A stretch of DNA of 40,930 bases from the IMG/VR virus record IMGVR_UViG_3300044700_000293, positions 1 to 40,930 of that record; one strand, 5' to 3'. The notes under the pieces were generated by a model. The model was not told the DNA's origin. It ran no database searches and saw nothing but the letters and a program-made list of their open reading frames with translations. Positions 1-7,678 of the stretch are shown in pieces (the first letter of the stretch is position 1; the number at the start of each line of letters is the position of its first letter). The DNA is from a virus. The translations under genes were made by a program, and so were the position numbers.

Positions 1-304
1 CTTTGTTTTTCAAAAAATTAGAAACTTGTTCATTCATCAACATTTCGAAAAAACTTTCATTAAAGAACTTGTTCTCAAAATCATTATCAGTATCTAGAAT
101 TTTTAATACTATCTTAGAATCAGAATTATTAAAACATAAAGAATGTTCAAAGCCATAAACATATTTATTTTGCCTAGTGCTTAATAGTATAGCTTTACTT
201 TCTTCAAATTGCTGCGTAGTATCCAAATAACTAGATTCCATAATCTTGTTTATGAGATTATAATCTTGAGTAATAATTATATTTGGAACGTAAATATTTG
301 ACAT
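1..304 (-). CDS. Partial protein of the baseplate operon, function unknown
   Basis: The reverse strand is open from an ATG at 304 to the left edge, giving 101 residues; the C-terminus lies outside the window. It begins MSNIYVPNIIITQDYN and is rich in Asn, Phe and acidic residues, with no motif I recognise. Its start lies one base beyond the stop of the gp53-like gene, so the two are almost certainly translated from one message. Position at the end of a run of tail and baseplate genes suggests a virion or baseplate protein, which is inference only. Confidence 0.6.
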   Translation of the reverse strand, partial: MSNIYVPNIIITQDYNLINKIMESSYLDTTQQFEESKAILLSTRQNKYVYGFEHSLCFNNSDSKIVLKILDTDNDFENKFFNESFFEMLMNEQVSNFLKNK

Positions 305-305
305 A

Positions 306-593
306 TTATATCTTGGGTAGTAATACTCTGTCGCCTACATTGAGTTCTTGAAACGGATCTTTAATATTATTAAACATCAGTATCATCCAATCATAGGTTA
401 CTGTATTATAGAATAAATCTGATATTAAATCGGGTCTATGTTCATACCCTGCTGGGATATATCCTACATCCACTTCTTTAGTTTCTAAACTTTTTATAAA
501 TTGATCTAGTCTCGAATTTAAAGAAGTAATTAAAGTTTTCCCTCTATGAGATACAACTTTATTAGAAATTTTATAATGATTAATATAATTCAT
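306..593 (-). CDS. gp53-like baseplate wedge protein
   Basis: A 95-residue protein. Its second half, HRPDLISDLFY followed by WMILMFNNIKDPFQEL and GDRVLLP, matches the pattern of T4 gp53-type baseplate wedge proteins (arrive at a site, Y-x-RPDL-x-S, an aromatic stretch, N-x-I-x-DPF, then G-D-x-L-x-x-P). T4 gp53 is about twice as long, so this is either a compact relative or a short LysM-like baseplate protein; both would sit in the baseplate. It lies 16 nt downstream of the 355-residue tail protein and one base before the truncated gene at the left edge, in a five-gene minus-strand tail operon. Confidence 0.6.
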   Translation of the reverse strand: MNYINHYKISNKVVSHRGKTLITSLNSRLDQFIKSLETKEVDVGYIPAGYEHRPDLISDLFYNTVTYDWMILMFNNIKDPFQELNVGDRVLLPKI

Positions 594-609
594 GTTGAAG
601 TATTTTATA

Positions 610-1677
610 TCAAATTATTCCCACTGGGGTAACCCCAAAGGAATTAAGAACATTTTGAGCTGTATTAAAGATTTTAATTTCAGTGTCAGCTTGATTCTCT
701 AAAGATCTAAATAATTGATTATTTGGATCAAGCGTCCCAGGGCTACCACTCTCTACTACAGACTCCCAGCCCGCTAAATTCTCAGATTCTTTAAACCTAA
801 AAGGCACAAAATTTCTAAAATTTCCCGTCCTATTTTCTGACAGGTTTAGGTTAACCTCTATTTGTCTTGGAGTTAATGACAAAAGCTCATACCCGACAGG
901 AGTATTTATTCTTATTGAATAATTAGTGCATACACATGGGATGTTGTTATACATTGTTCCATGATTTATGTAAATAGTAGGTGGCCCAAGGTGAGTTAAA
1001 TCCGTTCTGTTTATTGTAGATGTTCTAATAACATTTATCCAAAGAATTAGATAATCAACAGCCTCCTCGGTCCCTACGTCTGGATACCCTTTCTTCATGT
1101 CAGGTTTAGACGAAAGAAAAGGATTAGTTAAGAAGTCTAACTTATTTTCAAAAAATCCAGTGATGGCTTCAACAGTTTGTGCCCAAACGGACTTCCTGTC
1201 TGTTGGTTTGAGTGATGGATTAATTAAAACTAAATCATCGTAAGCTCTTGAGTATGCTTTAAAAGTTATATCGTGAGAAGCTTGATTTTCTTTTAAATAC
1301 TTATCTCTTGATTTAGGGTCTGATAAGAATTTTTTTCTCTCTAATGCCTTAGATTGCTTAAAAGTTTTTCTAAAATTATTAGAGAACATTTCATTCAGTC
1401 CAACATTATTAATATAATCAATAATATTTGGAAGAGTAATATTAAACTTCAAGGTGAATTCCCTAGACTTAGATCCCAGATATGCATATAGGCTTCCAGA
1501 CCTACCTATTAAATCATAAGTAGCGTAATTAGGTCGCTGTGATTCAGATATCTCGATATTCTCCAGCATAGGGAGATATATCTCAGGTCCAGTTGGGTTG
1601 CCTGGATACTGATAGTATAGATATGACCTTTCCGCTAGGTAGCGTGATTTAACTATGTCTCTATATTGTTTTCCCAT
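610..1677 (-). CDS. Baseplate or tail-tube-cap structural protein
   Basis: A 355-residue protein. The N-terminal part (about residues 30-85) carries PEIYLPMLENIEISES and TYDLIGRSGSLYAYLGSKSR, then REFTLKFNITLP. A beta-rich C-terminal part contains GTMYNNIPCVCTNYSIRI and TPRQIEVNLNLSE. This layout resembles T4 gp48/gp54-type tube-cap proteins, whose C-terminus has a similar 'I-x-F-x-P...L-x-x-x-M-x-E' beta region, but the similarity is weak. The ATG overlaps the stop of the tape-measure gene by one base (TAATG), so translation is probably coupled. It is safest to call it a virion baseplate or tail protein. Confidence 0.5.
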   Translation of the reverse strand: MGKQYRDIVKSRYLAERSYLYYQYPGNPTGPEIYLPMLENIEISESQRPNYATYDLIGRSGSLYAYLGSKSREFTLKFNITLPNIIDYINNVGLNEMFSNNFRKTFKQSKALERKKFLSDPKSRDKYLKENQASHDITFKAYSRAYDDLVLINPSLKPTDRKSVWAQTVEAITGFFENKLDFLTNPFLSSKPDMKKGYPDVGTEEAVDYLILWINVIRTSTINRTDLTHLGPPTIYINHGTMYNNIPCVCTNYSIRINTPVGYELLSLTPRQIEVNLNLSENRTGNFRNFVPFRFKESENLAGWESVVESGSPGTLDPNNQLFRSLENQADTEIKIFNTAQNVLNSFGVTPVGII

Positions 1678-3296
1678 TATCTATTTGGCCTCATTGATGT
1701 GCTTGGCAATCCCTTTTGTGGGTCAGATACATCCAAAGACCTCCTTGCTAATCTTACAAGCTCTTTAGAGTTCTCTAACATTTCCCTGTCAGCAGATCCA
1801 CGATTTTGAGCTAAGGCTATGTTACTCAACTGTGAAAGTATGTATCCTGATAGCATTGAAGATTTATTCAAGTTTTCTTGTTTATGTTGATCTACTGTTT
1901 TTTCATTTAATTCTTTTGTATCCTTGGAAGTTTCACCGAGGATATCAATAGCAACTCCAAGCAGCATCGCTACCGGACCTAGGAATGCTAAGAATTTACC
2001 AAACTTTCCTCCACCACCCATTGAACTATTAAATTTAGCAAGCTGGTTACTAATTCCCATAGTAACATTTAATGCTGTTGTAATTGTCTTCACGGCCAAC
2101 AAAGCCCCGATTAGATTACCAAACCCAACTAATAATTTTGTCGGGATAATATTTAAAAGTTGTCCAAGATAAACAACAGCCATTTTAAGGGGATTTACTA
2201 AAGCATCCCCAAAAGTGCTAAAAGTATTCATCGCATCTGCTGTCTTATTCAAAGGTTCTTTTTGATCCTCTAAAGCTTTCTTTAATTGAATAAGAGCTAA
2301 AGCTTGTTTTCCCCCATAAGGAGTTAACATAGATTCTGCCATCTTAGCTGCCATCGGTCCTGTGCCTAGGTTTGATATTACATTTTCTAGCTGCCCTCCA
2401 GCCTGCATAATCATTTCCTTGACAGCTTGGGCTTGACCCTCAGGAGATGTTTGGGAAGTTATAGCATCTTCAAATCTATCCATCCCTAAATTAAGCAGCG
2501 CGGTTGTTTTGCTAGTGTCCCCCATAAATTTAGCTAATTGATCTACCAACCCACTCTTTGCAGCACCAAGAGTTGATCCAAAATTAGTTAATGCCTGAGT
2601 TAGATCTGCGCCTGTTCCTAATGCAGCTCTCGTATCCATTGATTGAGATATTGCACCAGCTAGGTTTAACATGTCATCTTGCCTAGTCCCCATAACCTTG
2701 GCAAAGTCTGCTATTTGAAATGCAAGATCCTGACCTTGTTTTTGATTCTGTAACAAGGTTGTTGAATTAACGCTAACAAACTTTATTAGTGATTGAGTGC
2801 TCTGATCAGATAACTTCATTCTACCAATCAATTTTAAAGTAGACTCGTTTAAATTATTTACGCCTTCCTCTCTGAAGGCAAGCATTTCTTCAGCTAACTG
2901 GTCAACGCTTATTCCCAGATTAACACTGGTTAAGTATTGCTTCATTGAGAGCCCTGTGTCTGCACCAGTTGCAAAGGCTCTCCTCATGAGAGGCTCCATA
3001 CTTTTCGCGGCAGATATCCACTTTGCCATAGGACCATCATCGTCCCCTCCCTTGCCGCCTTTACCCCCAGACCCACCGCCTCCTGGGCCTCCTGGCCCTC
3101 CTGGTCCTGGAGGACCACCAGGACCACCACCACCTGGAACTGGGGGGCCTGCGGTCCATTTCTTCACTGCATCTTTAAATGTTTTGGAAAAGCTTACAAA
3201 TTCTTTTAAAAAACTGCCCCCATGTTTGGACATTTTCGTAATTGAATCGTGAAAAACTTCTAATTCAGAAGTTAAGTCTCTAATTTCTTTCTTCAT
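1677..3296 (-). CDS. Probable tape-measure protein with collagen-like Gly/Pro linker
   Basis: A 539-residue protein, close to the length of T4 gp29. Residues about 45-85 form a low-complexity Gly/Pro linker followed by an acidic patch (GGDDDGP). After that come long amphipathic helices with phrases typical of tape-measure proteins (LGISVDQLAEEMLAF, LAGAISQSMDTRAALG). Two hydrophobic stretches, near residues 385-415 and 430-450, could enter the host membrane during DNA ejection. The protein should set tail length and line the tube. Its ATG overlaps the stop of the 144-residue gene by 4 nt. The Gly/Pro linker is unusual for a tape measure and creates a proline-rich shadow reading frame on the other strand. 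Confidence 0.65.
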   Translation of the reverse strand: MKKEIRDLTSELEVFHDSITKMSKHGGSFLKEFVSFSKTFKDAVKKWTAGPPVPGGGGPGGPPGPGGPGGPGGGGSGGKGGKGGDDDGPMAKWISAAKSMEPLMRRAFATGADTGLSMKQYLTSVNLGISVDQLAEEMLAFREEGVNNLNESTLKLIGRMKLSDQSTQSLIKFVSVNSTTLLQNQKQGQDLAFQIADFAKVMGTRQDDMLNLAGAISQSMDTRAALGTGADLTQALTNFGSTLGAAKSGLVDQLAKFMGDTSKTTALLNLGMDRFEDAITSQTSPEGQAQAVKEMIMQAGGQLENVISNLGTGPMAAKMAESMLTPYGGKQALALIQLKKALEDQKEPLNKTADAMNTFSTFGDALVNPLKMAVVYLGQLLNIIPTKLLVGFGNLIGALLAVKTITTALNVTMGISNQLAKFNSSMGGGGKFGKFLAFLGPVAMLLGVAIDILGETSKDTKELNEKTVDQHKQENLNKSSMLSGYILSQLSNIALAQNRGSADREMLENSKELVRLARRSLDVSDPQKGLPSTSMRPNR

Positions 3297-3727
3297 TTCT
3301 TAATTTCAACTTGTATCTTATATATATTAAACATCTCCGCTATATTAAAGGTTTTATAACTCTTTAACCCGAAAACACTCGCCATTGTCTTTTTTAAGTT
3401 ATTATATCGAATTGACCTGTTGTTGTAAAATGTAGAAAATACAGTTGTCAGTCTGGGCAAGGTTTCGTCTATGCTGTAGCTACACAATAACATGTTATCC
3501 TGAGTTGATTTAAATCTAGCGTCTGGATTTGTATTAGTTCCAACAACTAATAATCTTCTAAAGTTAAATCTACCTTTATAGCTGAAAGCAATTATATCTC
3601 CTGGGCGAAGAGTCATAGGAGATACAGCCACTAACTTAATCTTTGCTCCGTCTCCGAATGATTCTGTAACAGCCTCAGAATATTCTCCCGGCAATTGTAA
3701 TATTTGTAATATTTTGAAAAATACCAT
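3293..3727 (-). CDS. Tail-operon protein of unknown function
   Basis: A 144-residue protein that I do not recognise. The middle, RPGDIIAFSYKGRFNFRRLLVV, looks like a small beta-barrel or SH3-like segment. The C-terminal third is basic and aromatic. It is the first gene of the baseplate/tape-measure operon, and its last codons overlap the tape-measure ATG by 4 nt. In-frame upstream codons hit a stop six codons before the ATG, so the start at 3727 is the first possible one. No good ribosome-binding site sits directly before it. A virion assembly or tail-completion role is inference from position. Confidence 0.6.
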   Translation of the reverse strand: MVFFKILQILQLPGEYSEAVTESFGDGAKIKLVAVSPMTLRPGDIIAFSYKGRFNFRRLLVVGTNTNPDARFKSTQDNMLLCSYSIDETLPRLTTVFSTFYNNRSIRYNNLKKTMASVFGLKSYKTFNIAEMFNIYKIQVEIKK

Positions 3728-3807
3728 AAAATTTATGCCGAAATTAAAATCTTTCTCCTTTAATATATATTATAACTCCTGCTGATAACAGGAATAAGTA
3801 AGTGTTT

Positions 3808-4107
3808 ATGAGTAATATAGATGTAGATATAGTAGACTTTTTAGACTTAATTAACTTTACCTTAAGTGATGAATTTCTAGATAAATGGAAATATAGATTT
3901 AGCTTAAAGTTCTTAAAAGAATTCCAAGCAAAAGTAATTAAGTCACTCAAAGATAGAAAGCCACTTAAGATCGAGTCTCTGTATAAGCATCTTTCAAAGA
4001 AGTGTGGCTACTCACCAGAACAGGTTAAGAACTTCTTTGAAGCGATAGATATTAAGATCTATCACCCGTTAGTTTTAGGCAAGGTTTCTTCCTTAGCCTT
4101 GAGTTGA
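3808..4107 (+). CDS. Small helical protein, possibly a late-transcription accessory factor
   Basis: A 99-residue protein starting at ATG 3808; a GTG at 3802 is an alternative start. It is almost all helix, with an acidic N-terminus (DVDIVDFLDLINF), a basic centre and the segment KKCGYSPEQVKNFFEAIDI. That segment faintly recalls the T4 gp33 pattern 'x-x-x-G-M-S-Y-L-E-A-x-x-x-F-x-E', so a gp33-like sliding-clamp-linked coactivator is one hypothesis, but it is unproven. It is the only forward gene in this stretch. It diverges from the tail operon and its last 46 nt overlap the end of the Cas4-like gene on the other strand. Confidence 0.55.
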   Translation: MSNIDVDIVDFLDLINFTLSDEFLDKWKYRFSLKFLKEFQAKVIKSLKDRKPLKIESLYKHLSKKCGYSPEQVKNFFEAIDIKIYHPLVLGKVSSLALS

Positions 4108-4862
4108 GCCGTCTGCTCCTCGATCCTCTGCTGAATTGAGCACTGATCGTTAAATAGCGGGCACATTGGCTTATACTCACACCAGTCACAGAACTGGTTC
4201 TGCATGGCTGGGAATTCGTCCTTCTTCTTCTTACGAATCTTCCAGACCTTGGAGATCTCCTTCTCTCTCCAGGAGTTAACTGCTCCTTGCGTGAACTTAA
4301 CTGATACTAAACTATCGGTTAGAGGGTAGTAATGAGCACAGTAGATCTCACTTAGCGGGATCTTAAACTCCTGGCTAACTGCAAAAGCGTAGCCCATCAG
4401 TTGCTTATCCCTGCCAAGCTCGACTCTAGACTTCTCCCTCTTGGAAGTCTTGTAGTCGATAATTAGCATACCTCCGTTGATCCCACGCACGATACGGTCT
4501 ATAAATCCGTTGTATTTAATACCTTCCGCGAGATCCACGGAAAATTCGTGTTCGACGGCTACGGTTTCCCCCAGCCCCTTGTTAAACTTTAAAAAGTTAT
4601 CGAGGCATTGGTGGATGCGTTCTTTGTATACAAGTGGAACCTTGTAGTCTTTTTTAATGTTTTCTGCAATTTTCTCTAGCTGCGAGATATGATTCTCGGT
4701 GTAGCCTAACTCAAAGATACGGTGAATATATGTTCCGAAGTCCAAAGCGTCCTCGTTTTTTGATGGAAACCCTGGGAGCTTCCTGATATATCTATAGTCA
4801 TACTTGAGTAGACATTGGTCTATTACGTCAGATTTTGAATTACTTAGTCGGTCGATAAACAT
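4062..4862 (-). CDS. Cas4/RecB-type PD-(D/E)XK exonuclease with Fe-S cysteines
   Basis: A 266-residue nuclease of the Cas4/RecB family. In order: Cys17 near the N-terminus, GTYIH at 43-47 (metal-binding His), GFIDR at 119-123, the catalytic IIDYKTSK at 134-141 (Asp136, Lys138), QLMGYA at 154-159 (motif QxxxY), and CDWCEYKPMC at 225-234. The four cysteines (17, 225, 228, 234) match the usual iron-sulfur cluster of the family. It should trim or resect DNA ends in phage replication or recombination. Lying back to back with the primase supports a DNA-metabolism role. A GAGG sequence 7 nt upstream is a good ribosome-binding site. No Cas1, Cas2 or CRISPR array is nearby, so there is no reason to call it CRISPR-related. 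Confidence 0.85.
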   Translation of the reverse strand: MFIDRLSNSKSDVIDQCLLKYDYRYIRKLPGFPSKNEDALDFGTYIHRIFELGYTENHISQLEKIAENIKKDYKVPLVYKERIHQCLDNFLKFNKGLGETVAVEHEFSVDLAEGIKYNGFIDRIVRGINGGMLIIDYKTSKREKSRVELGRDKQLMGYAFAVSQEFKIPLSEIYCAHYYPLTDSLVSVKFTQGAVNSWREKEISKVWKIRKKKKDEFPAMQNQFCDWCEYKPMCPLFNDQCSIQQRIEEQTAQLKAKEETLPKTNG

Positions 4863-5832
4863 GATTACCTCAACTTACATTAGAGCCTACCTGCTGGAAA
4901 AGTTCAACGGTAAATACAGAATATTAAGTGGCGGACGCGAGATGGTCATCCCTTCAATATTTATGGACCGTGACCCGAAAAGGCACATGTCTATTAACTT
5001 AGACAGCGGACTTTGGCAGTGCTTTAAGTCTCAGAAGAAAGGTAATTTCATCCAGTTATACTCAGAGTTGGAGCACCTGACGTATAAACAAGCTTATTCT
5101 AAGTTTTTAATCGACGAGTTCTTCGCTGAGGAGAAAGAAGAGCCAAAGCAAGAACCAGTTAAAGTTTTAATTGAAGACGAGTTTAAGAACTTCTCTAAGG
5201 TTGACGCATTCAGCTTCGATGTGGAGCTTAACTCTTTGGCAGCGATGACACTGGTTCAAAGAGGCGTCCTCAATCAGGGGCCCTTCTATTACGCGCATAC
5301 GGGCCCCTACATGGGCCGATTGGTCATCCCCTACTTGCATGAGGGTCGCACCATTTTCTTCCAAGCACGGGCCTTATACGCCGACCAGGAGCCAAAGTAT
5401 TTGAACTTCCGTGGAGTGAAGGCATCTGCAATCCTATACCCGTTCGATTACGAGTCAGAAGAGCCGCTCTATATTTGCGAGGGTGTCTTCGATGCAATGT
5501 CACTTAAGGCTCTTGGCTACAATGCGACCACTACGATATCCTGCCATGTGTCCCGGGAGCAGATTGGACAACTGAAGTTCTACAAAGGTCCAATCGTAGT
5601 TGCTTACGACAGTGACGAAGCTGGGCTAAAGGGACTGCGTAACTTTGAGATCTTTAGACGCAGAAACCGCATGCCAAAGATTCACTACGCTCTGCCGCCA
5701 AAAAGATTCAAAGACTGGAACGAGGCTTACTGCCAGGACGTTGATGCTGTCCACTATGCTTGCAGAAACTACCAAGTCTTCAACCTCAATGAGTGGGATA
5801 TTATGACAGAGTTAAATACATCGGGTCTGTGA
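4861..5832 (+). CDS. TOPRIM (DnaG/gp61-type) primase
   Basis: The protein is 323 residues from ATG 4861; a TTG at 4804 would add 19 residues but has no support. The TOPRIM fold is clear: CEGVFDA at 206-212 carries the catalytic Glu, and AYDSDEAGLKG at 248-258 carries the two metal-binding Asp residues. It makes RNA primers for lagging-strand synthesis. The N-terminal region (about 20-75) has the shape of the primase zinc ribbon, with LWQCFKSQKKGNFIQ replacing the usual C-x-x-C-x-x-G-x pattern. Only one cysteine is left, so zinc binding is probably lost. The start codon overlaps that of the divergent Cas4-like gene within one CATG, and the last 32 nt overlap the next minus-strand gene. Confidence 0.8.
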   Translation: MITSTYIRAYLLEKFNGKYRILSGGREMVIPSIFMDRDPKRHMSINLDSGLWQCFKSQKKGNFIQLYSELEHLTYKQAYSKFLIDEFFAEEKEEPKQEPVKVLIEDEFKNFSKVDAFSFDVELNSLAAMTLVQRGVLNQGPFYYAHTGPYMGRLVIPYLHEGRTIFFQARALYADQEPKYLNFRGVKASAILYPFDYESEEPLYICEGVFDAMSLKALGYNATTTISCHVSREQIGQLKFYKGPIVVAYDSDEAGLKGLRNFEIFRRRNRMPKIHYALPPKRFKDWNEAYCQDVDAVHYACRNYQVFNLNEWDIMTELNTSGL

Positions 5833-6754
5833 TTAGCGTCTCACCAAACACCGTATACTTAGCACGGATAGCGTAGACTCCTTGGATTGATCCGAATTTA
5901 CCAGCGATTAACTGAGGGTGTGTTGGTAGCGTTGCGGTATCCCAAGAGAATATCATCACGTTGTCAGCGGACATACGAACCAATCCTGAAGTCTCTGAGT
6001 AGGATGAGACTGTTACATGTGATGGAAGATACTCGCCTTCGTTTATCTTCTCGATTTGGATCGCACCACTTGTAATGACGTTCTCGCGCAGGAGATTCTT
6101 CGTTGAATCTTCGACCACTCTATTTTCTACATGAACGTCGGTAGCAATCTTTAGATCTACCTTTGAGCCTAGTGTAACCTTGGAGTTAACTAGTCTGCTC
6201 TTAAGCTTGAGCATCAAAGGTTCAGTCAGGACTGTGAATCCACCTTTCCTGAGGTTAAATTCATTTACTACAGTCTGAGGCAGCGAACCCTCTACCCACT
6301 TGATAGTCCAGACATCAATGTAATCGCCAGTTCCCGAAGCTCTGTTTGGGATAACCTCATTCATTCCGTCCAGATTTATTACACCGGATGAATTAATGGT
6401 TCCGTCTAGGACTACAATATACTTTCCAACACCAGTTTTAAATATGCCACTGGTGGAGGCAATAGTTCCAGTGTAGTTTGAGGTATCGAATGCTGAGTTC
6501 GTGGTTCTTGCAGATGAAGCAGCAAAGTTCATTAGTATCGACCCGCTCACGTTAGCGGTATCAATAAGCTGCGTATCAACATCCAAGACTGAGCTTGGAT
6601 ATAGGTTTACAGCCCTTGAGAAGACCGTAACTGCGCTTATCTCGTAGGGGTCTGCATACTCCCCGTCTGACAGGAAGAAAGCTTGAAGCCCGACCTTGGA
6701 CAGAACCACAGGTCTGTTGTGACGATCACTAATGCTTAAGTTGTTCAATTGCAT
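5801..6754 (-). CDS. Virion structural protein, unclassified
   Basis: A 317-residue, beta-rich protein with many Ser/Thr/Val residues and no catalytic motif. It begins MQLNNLSISDRHNRPVVLSK and contains repeated beta-strand phrases such as GVGKYIVVLDGTIN. The composition fits a phage head-decoration, neck or fibre-associated protein, but I cannot assign a family. Its start overlaps the -1-frame extension of the gp26-like gene by 26 nt, so it is in the same late unit. Its 3' end runs 32 nt into the primase gene on the opposite strand, a convergent overlap. Confidence 0.55.
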   Translation of the reverse strand: MQLNNLSISDRHNRPVVLSKVGLQAFFLSDGEYADPYEISAVTVFSRAVNLYPSSVLDVDTQLIDTANVSGSILMNFAASSARTTNSAFDTSNYTGTIASTSGIFKTGVGKYIVVLDGTINSSGVINLDGMNEVIPNRASGTGDYIDVWTIKWVEGSLPQTVVNEFNLRKGGFTVLTEPLMLKLKSRLVNSKVTLGSKVDLKIATDVHVENRVVEDSTKNLLRENVITSGAIQIEKINEGEYLPSHVTVSSYSETSGLVRMSADNVMIFSWDTATLPTHPQLIAGKFGSIQGVYAIRAKYTVFGETLITDPMYLTLS

Positions 6755-6917
6755 CTTTCTCAGCCTTTAATTCGTCCGAATAAAGTTTTAAAAAGACGGC
6801 TCGTTCAAGCTTAGTCATAACCTTAACATCGGAGTAAGCAAACCTACACTTGCTTACCAGTATGTAGGCTTCCAACAAAAGGTTTTCTAAATTTAACTGT
6901 GATGTTAGGTCACTGAA
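6729..6917 (-). CDS. -1 frame extension of the gp26-like gene (possible frameshift product)
   Basis: Directly after the T8 run at 6916-6923, the -1 frame is open for 62 codons and ends at TAG 6729. Its translation reads FSDLTSQLNLENLLLEAY... and ends AEKDAIEQLKH. It looks like a real helical protein but has no ATG until codon 34 (6818), too late for most of it. A -1 slip at T TTT TTT would fuse it to residue 244 of the gp26-like protein, giving about 306 residues, as in the G/GT and E/E' tail chaperone pairs of lambda and P2. A TTG start, or a separate short gene, are the alternatives. It overlaps the next gene by 26 nt. Confidence 0.45.
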   Translation of the reverse strand, partial: FSDLTSQLNLENLLLEAYILVSKCRFAYSDVKVMTKLERAVFLKLYSDELKAEKDAIEQLKH

Positions 6918-7648
6918 AAAAAATTTTCGTTGATTGGGACCTCCATCTGGCTCTCATGCCCACAGGATCCACATTCAAAGATAAATTTAGGATTTAAACC
7001 AAGATCATTGCGCATAATATTATTTAAAATAAATTTAATGTCCATAATATGCATTCTTGGTATCGCTTTTGCAATAAAAGCTGGGTCCGACTCCTCGTTA
7101 AGCTCGGTGACGAATCTCCAAATATTATTATAAATCTGCTCTTGGCTATTTAAAAAGGCTTCGTCGGACACCCGAGGGAATCTAACCTTAGCAGTCTTCT
7201 TTAACTTAGGTAAAGTTATTAATCTAGGGTCGGTGATCTCCTGGGGGACGTAATTTATAACTAAATCGTCCAGGTCCACGTTGATCTCGGCACCAGCCCC
7301 ACAGCTAGGGCAAGTGATCCCAGCAGGATACTTTGACCCATAGGAAATTGATCTAATTTTTAATAATAAAAATAATTTATCAATTAAAAGTAAGGAATTA
7401 ATATCAATGCCCTTGATACACTTACTTAAAATTAAATTTACTGGATTAATATTATTCTTAGAGCTTGAAGCTATCTGCTTTTCATCTTCAAACTTTATTG
7501 GGCTTATGGTTACGTCAGATACCTTGTTAAGATAAAATCTTCCCTCTGACGGGAGCCTAACTACGACATCTGCCTCTAATGGCAGTTCCCCGAATAACTG
7601 ATCTAATTTTGATTCTCTTTGATCTGCAAACTTATCTAAATTTGACAT
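6905..7648 (-). CDS. gp26-like baseplate hub / tail assembly protein
   Basis: A 247-residue protein resembling the T4 gp26 baseplate family. LPSEGRFY at about 33-40 is followed by a beta region (VTISPIKFEDEKQIA), a long helical middle, and two CxxC pairs, CPSCG and CGSCG, that probably bind one zinc. It should act in the baseplate hub or as a tail assembly chaperone. The ribosome-binding site AGGA lies 8 nt before the ATG. The gene ends right after a run of eight T residues (reverse strand), where a T TTT TTT slippery heptamer is in frame. The -1 frame beyond it stays open for 62 codons (see the extension feature). A divergent promoter for UvsW shares the 30-nt upstream gap. Confidence 0.65.
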   Translation of the reverse strand: MSNLDKFADQRESKLDQLFGELPLEADVVVRLPSEGRFYLNKVSDVTISPIKFEDEKQIASSSKNNINPVNLILSKCIKGIDINSLLLIDKLFLLLKIRSISYGSKYPAGITCPSCGAGAEINVDLDDLVINYVPQEITDPRLITLPKLKKTAKVRFPRVSDEAFLNSQEQIYNNIWRFVTELNEESDPAFIAKAIPRMHIMDIKFILNNIMRNDLGLNPKFIFECGSCGHESQMEVPINENFFSVT

Positions 7649-7671
7649 AATTGTTTCCTACTAACTATTAT
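7642..7671 (+). promoter_or_regulatory. Sigma-70 promoter of uvsW, leaderless
   Basis: A perfect -35 TTGACA (7642-7647), an 18-nt spacer and a -10 TATTAT (7666-7671). Only 7 nt separate the -10 from ATG 7679, so transcription should begin at or next to the start codon. The -35 covers the first codons of the divergent gp26-like gene. Confidence 0.65.
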
Positions 7672-7672
7672 A
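7665..7672 (-). promoter_or_regulatory. Candidate late promoter motif (TATAATAG) before the gp26-like gene
   Basis: The reverse strand reads TATAATAG 16 nt before the ATG. The same WWAATAG core lies 18-25 nt before three other late genes (22052, 25466, 39723). No TTGACA-like -35 is present in this direction. The bases overlap the forward -10 element of the UvsW promoter, so both polymerase directions would compete here. Confidence 0.35.
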
Positions 7673-7678
7673 GTAGGG

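Noticed and set aside
2956-3252. Proline-rich forward frame
   Set aside because: It is the antisense of the Gly/Pro linker in the tape-measure gene.
3744-3950. A 68-residue reverse frame ending in a hydrophobic segment
   Set aside because: It lies entirely opposite the better-supported forward gene at 3808 and has no ribosome-binding site.
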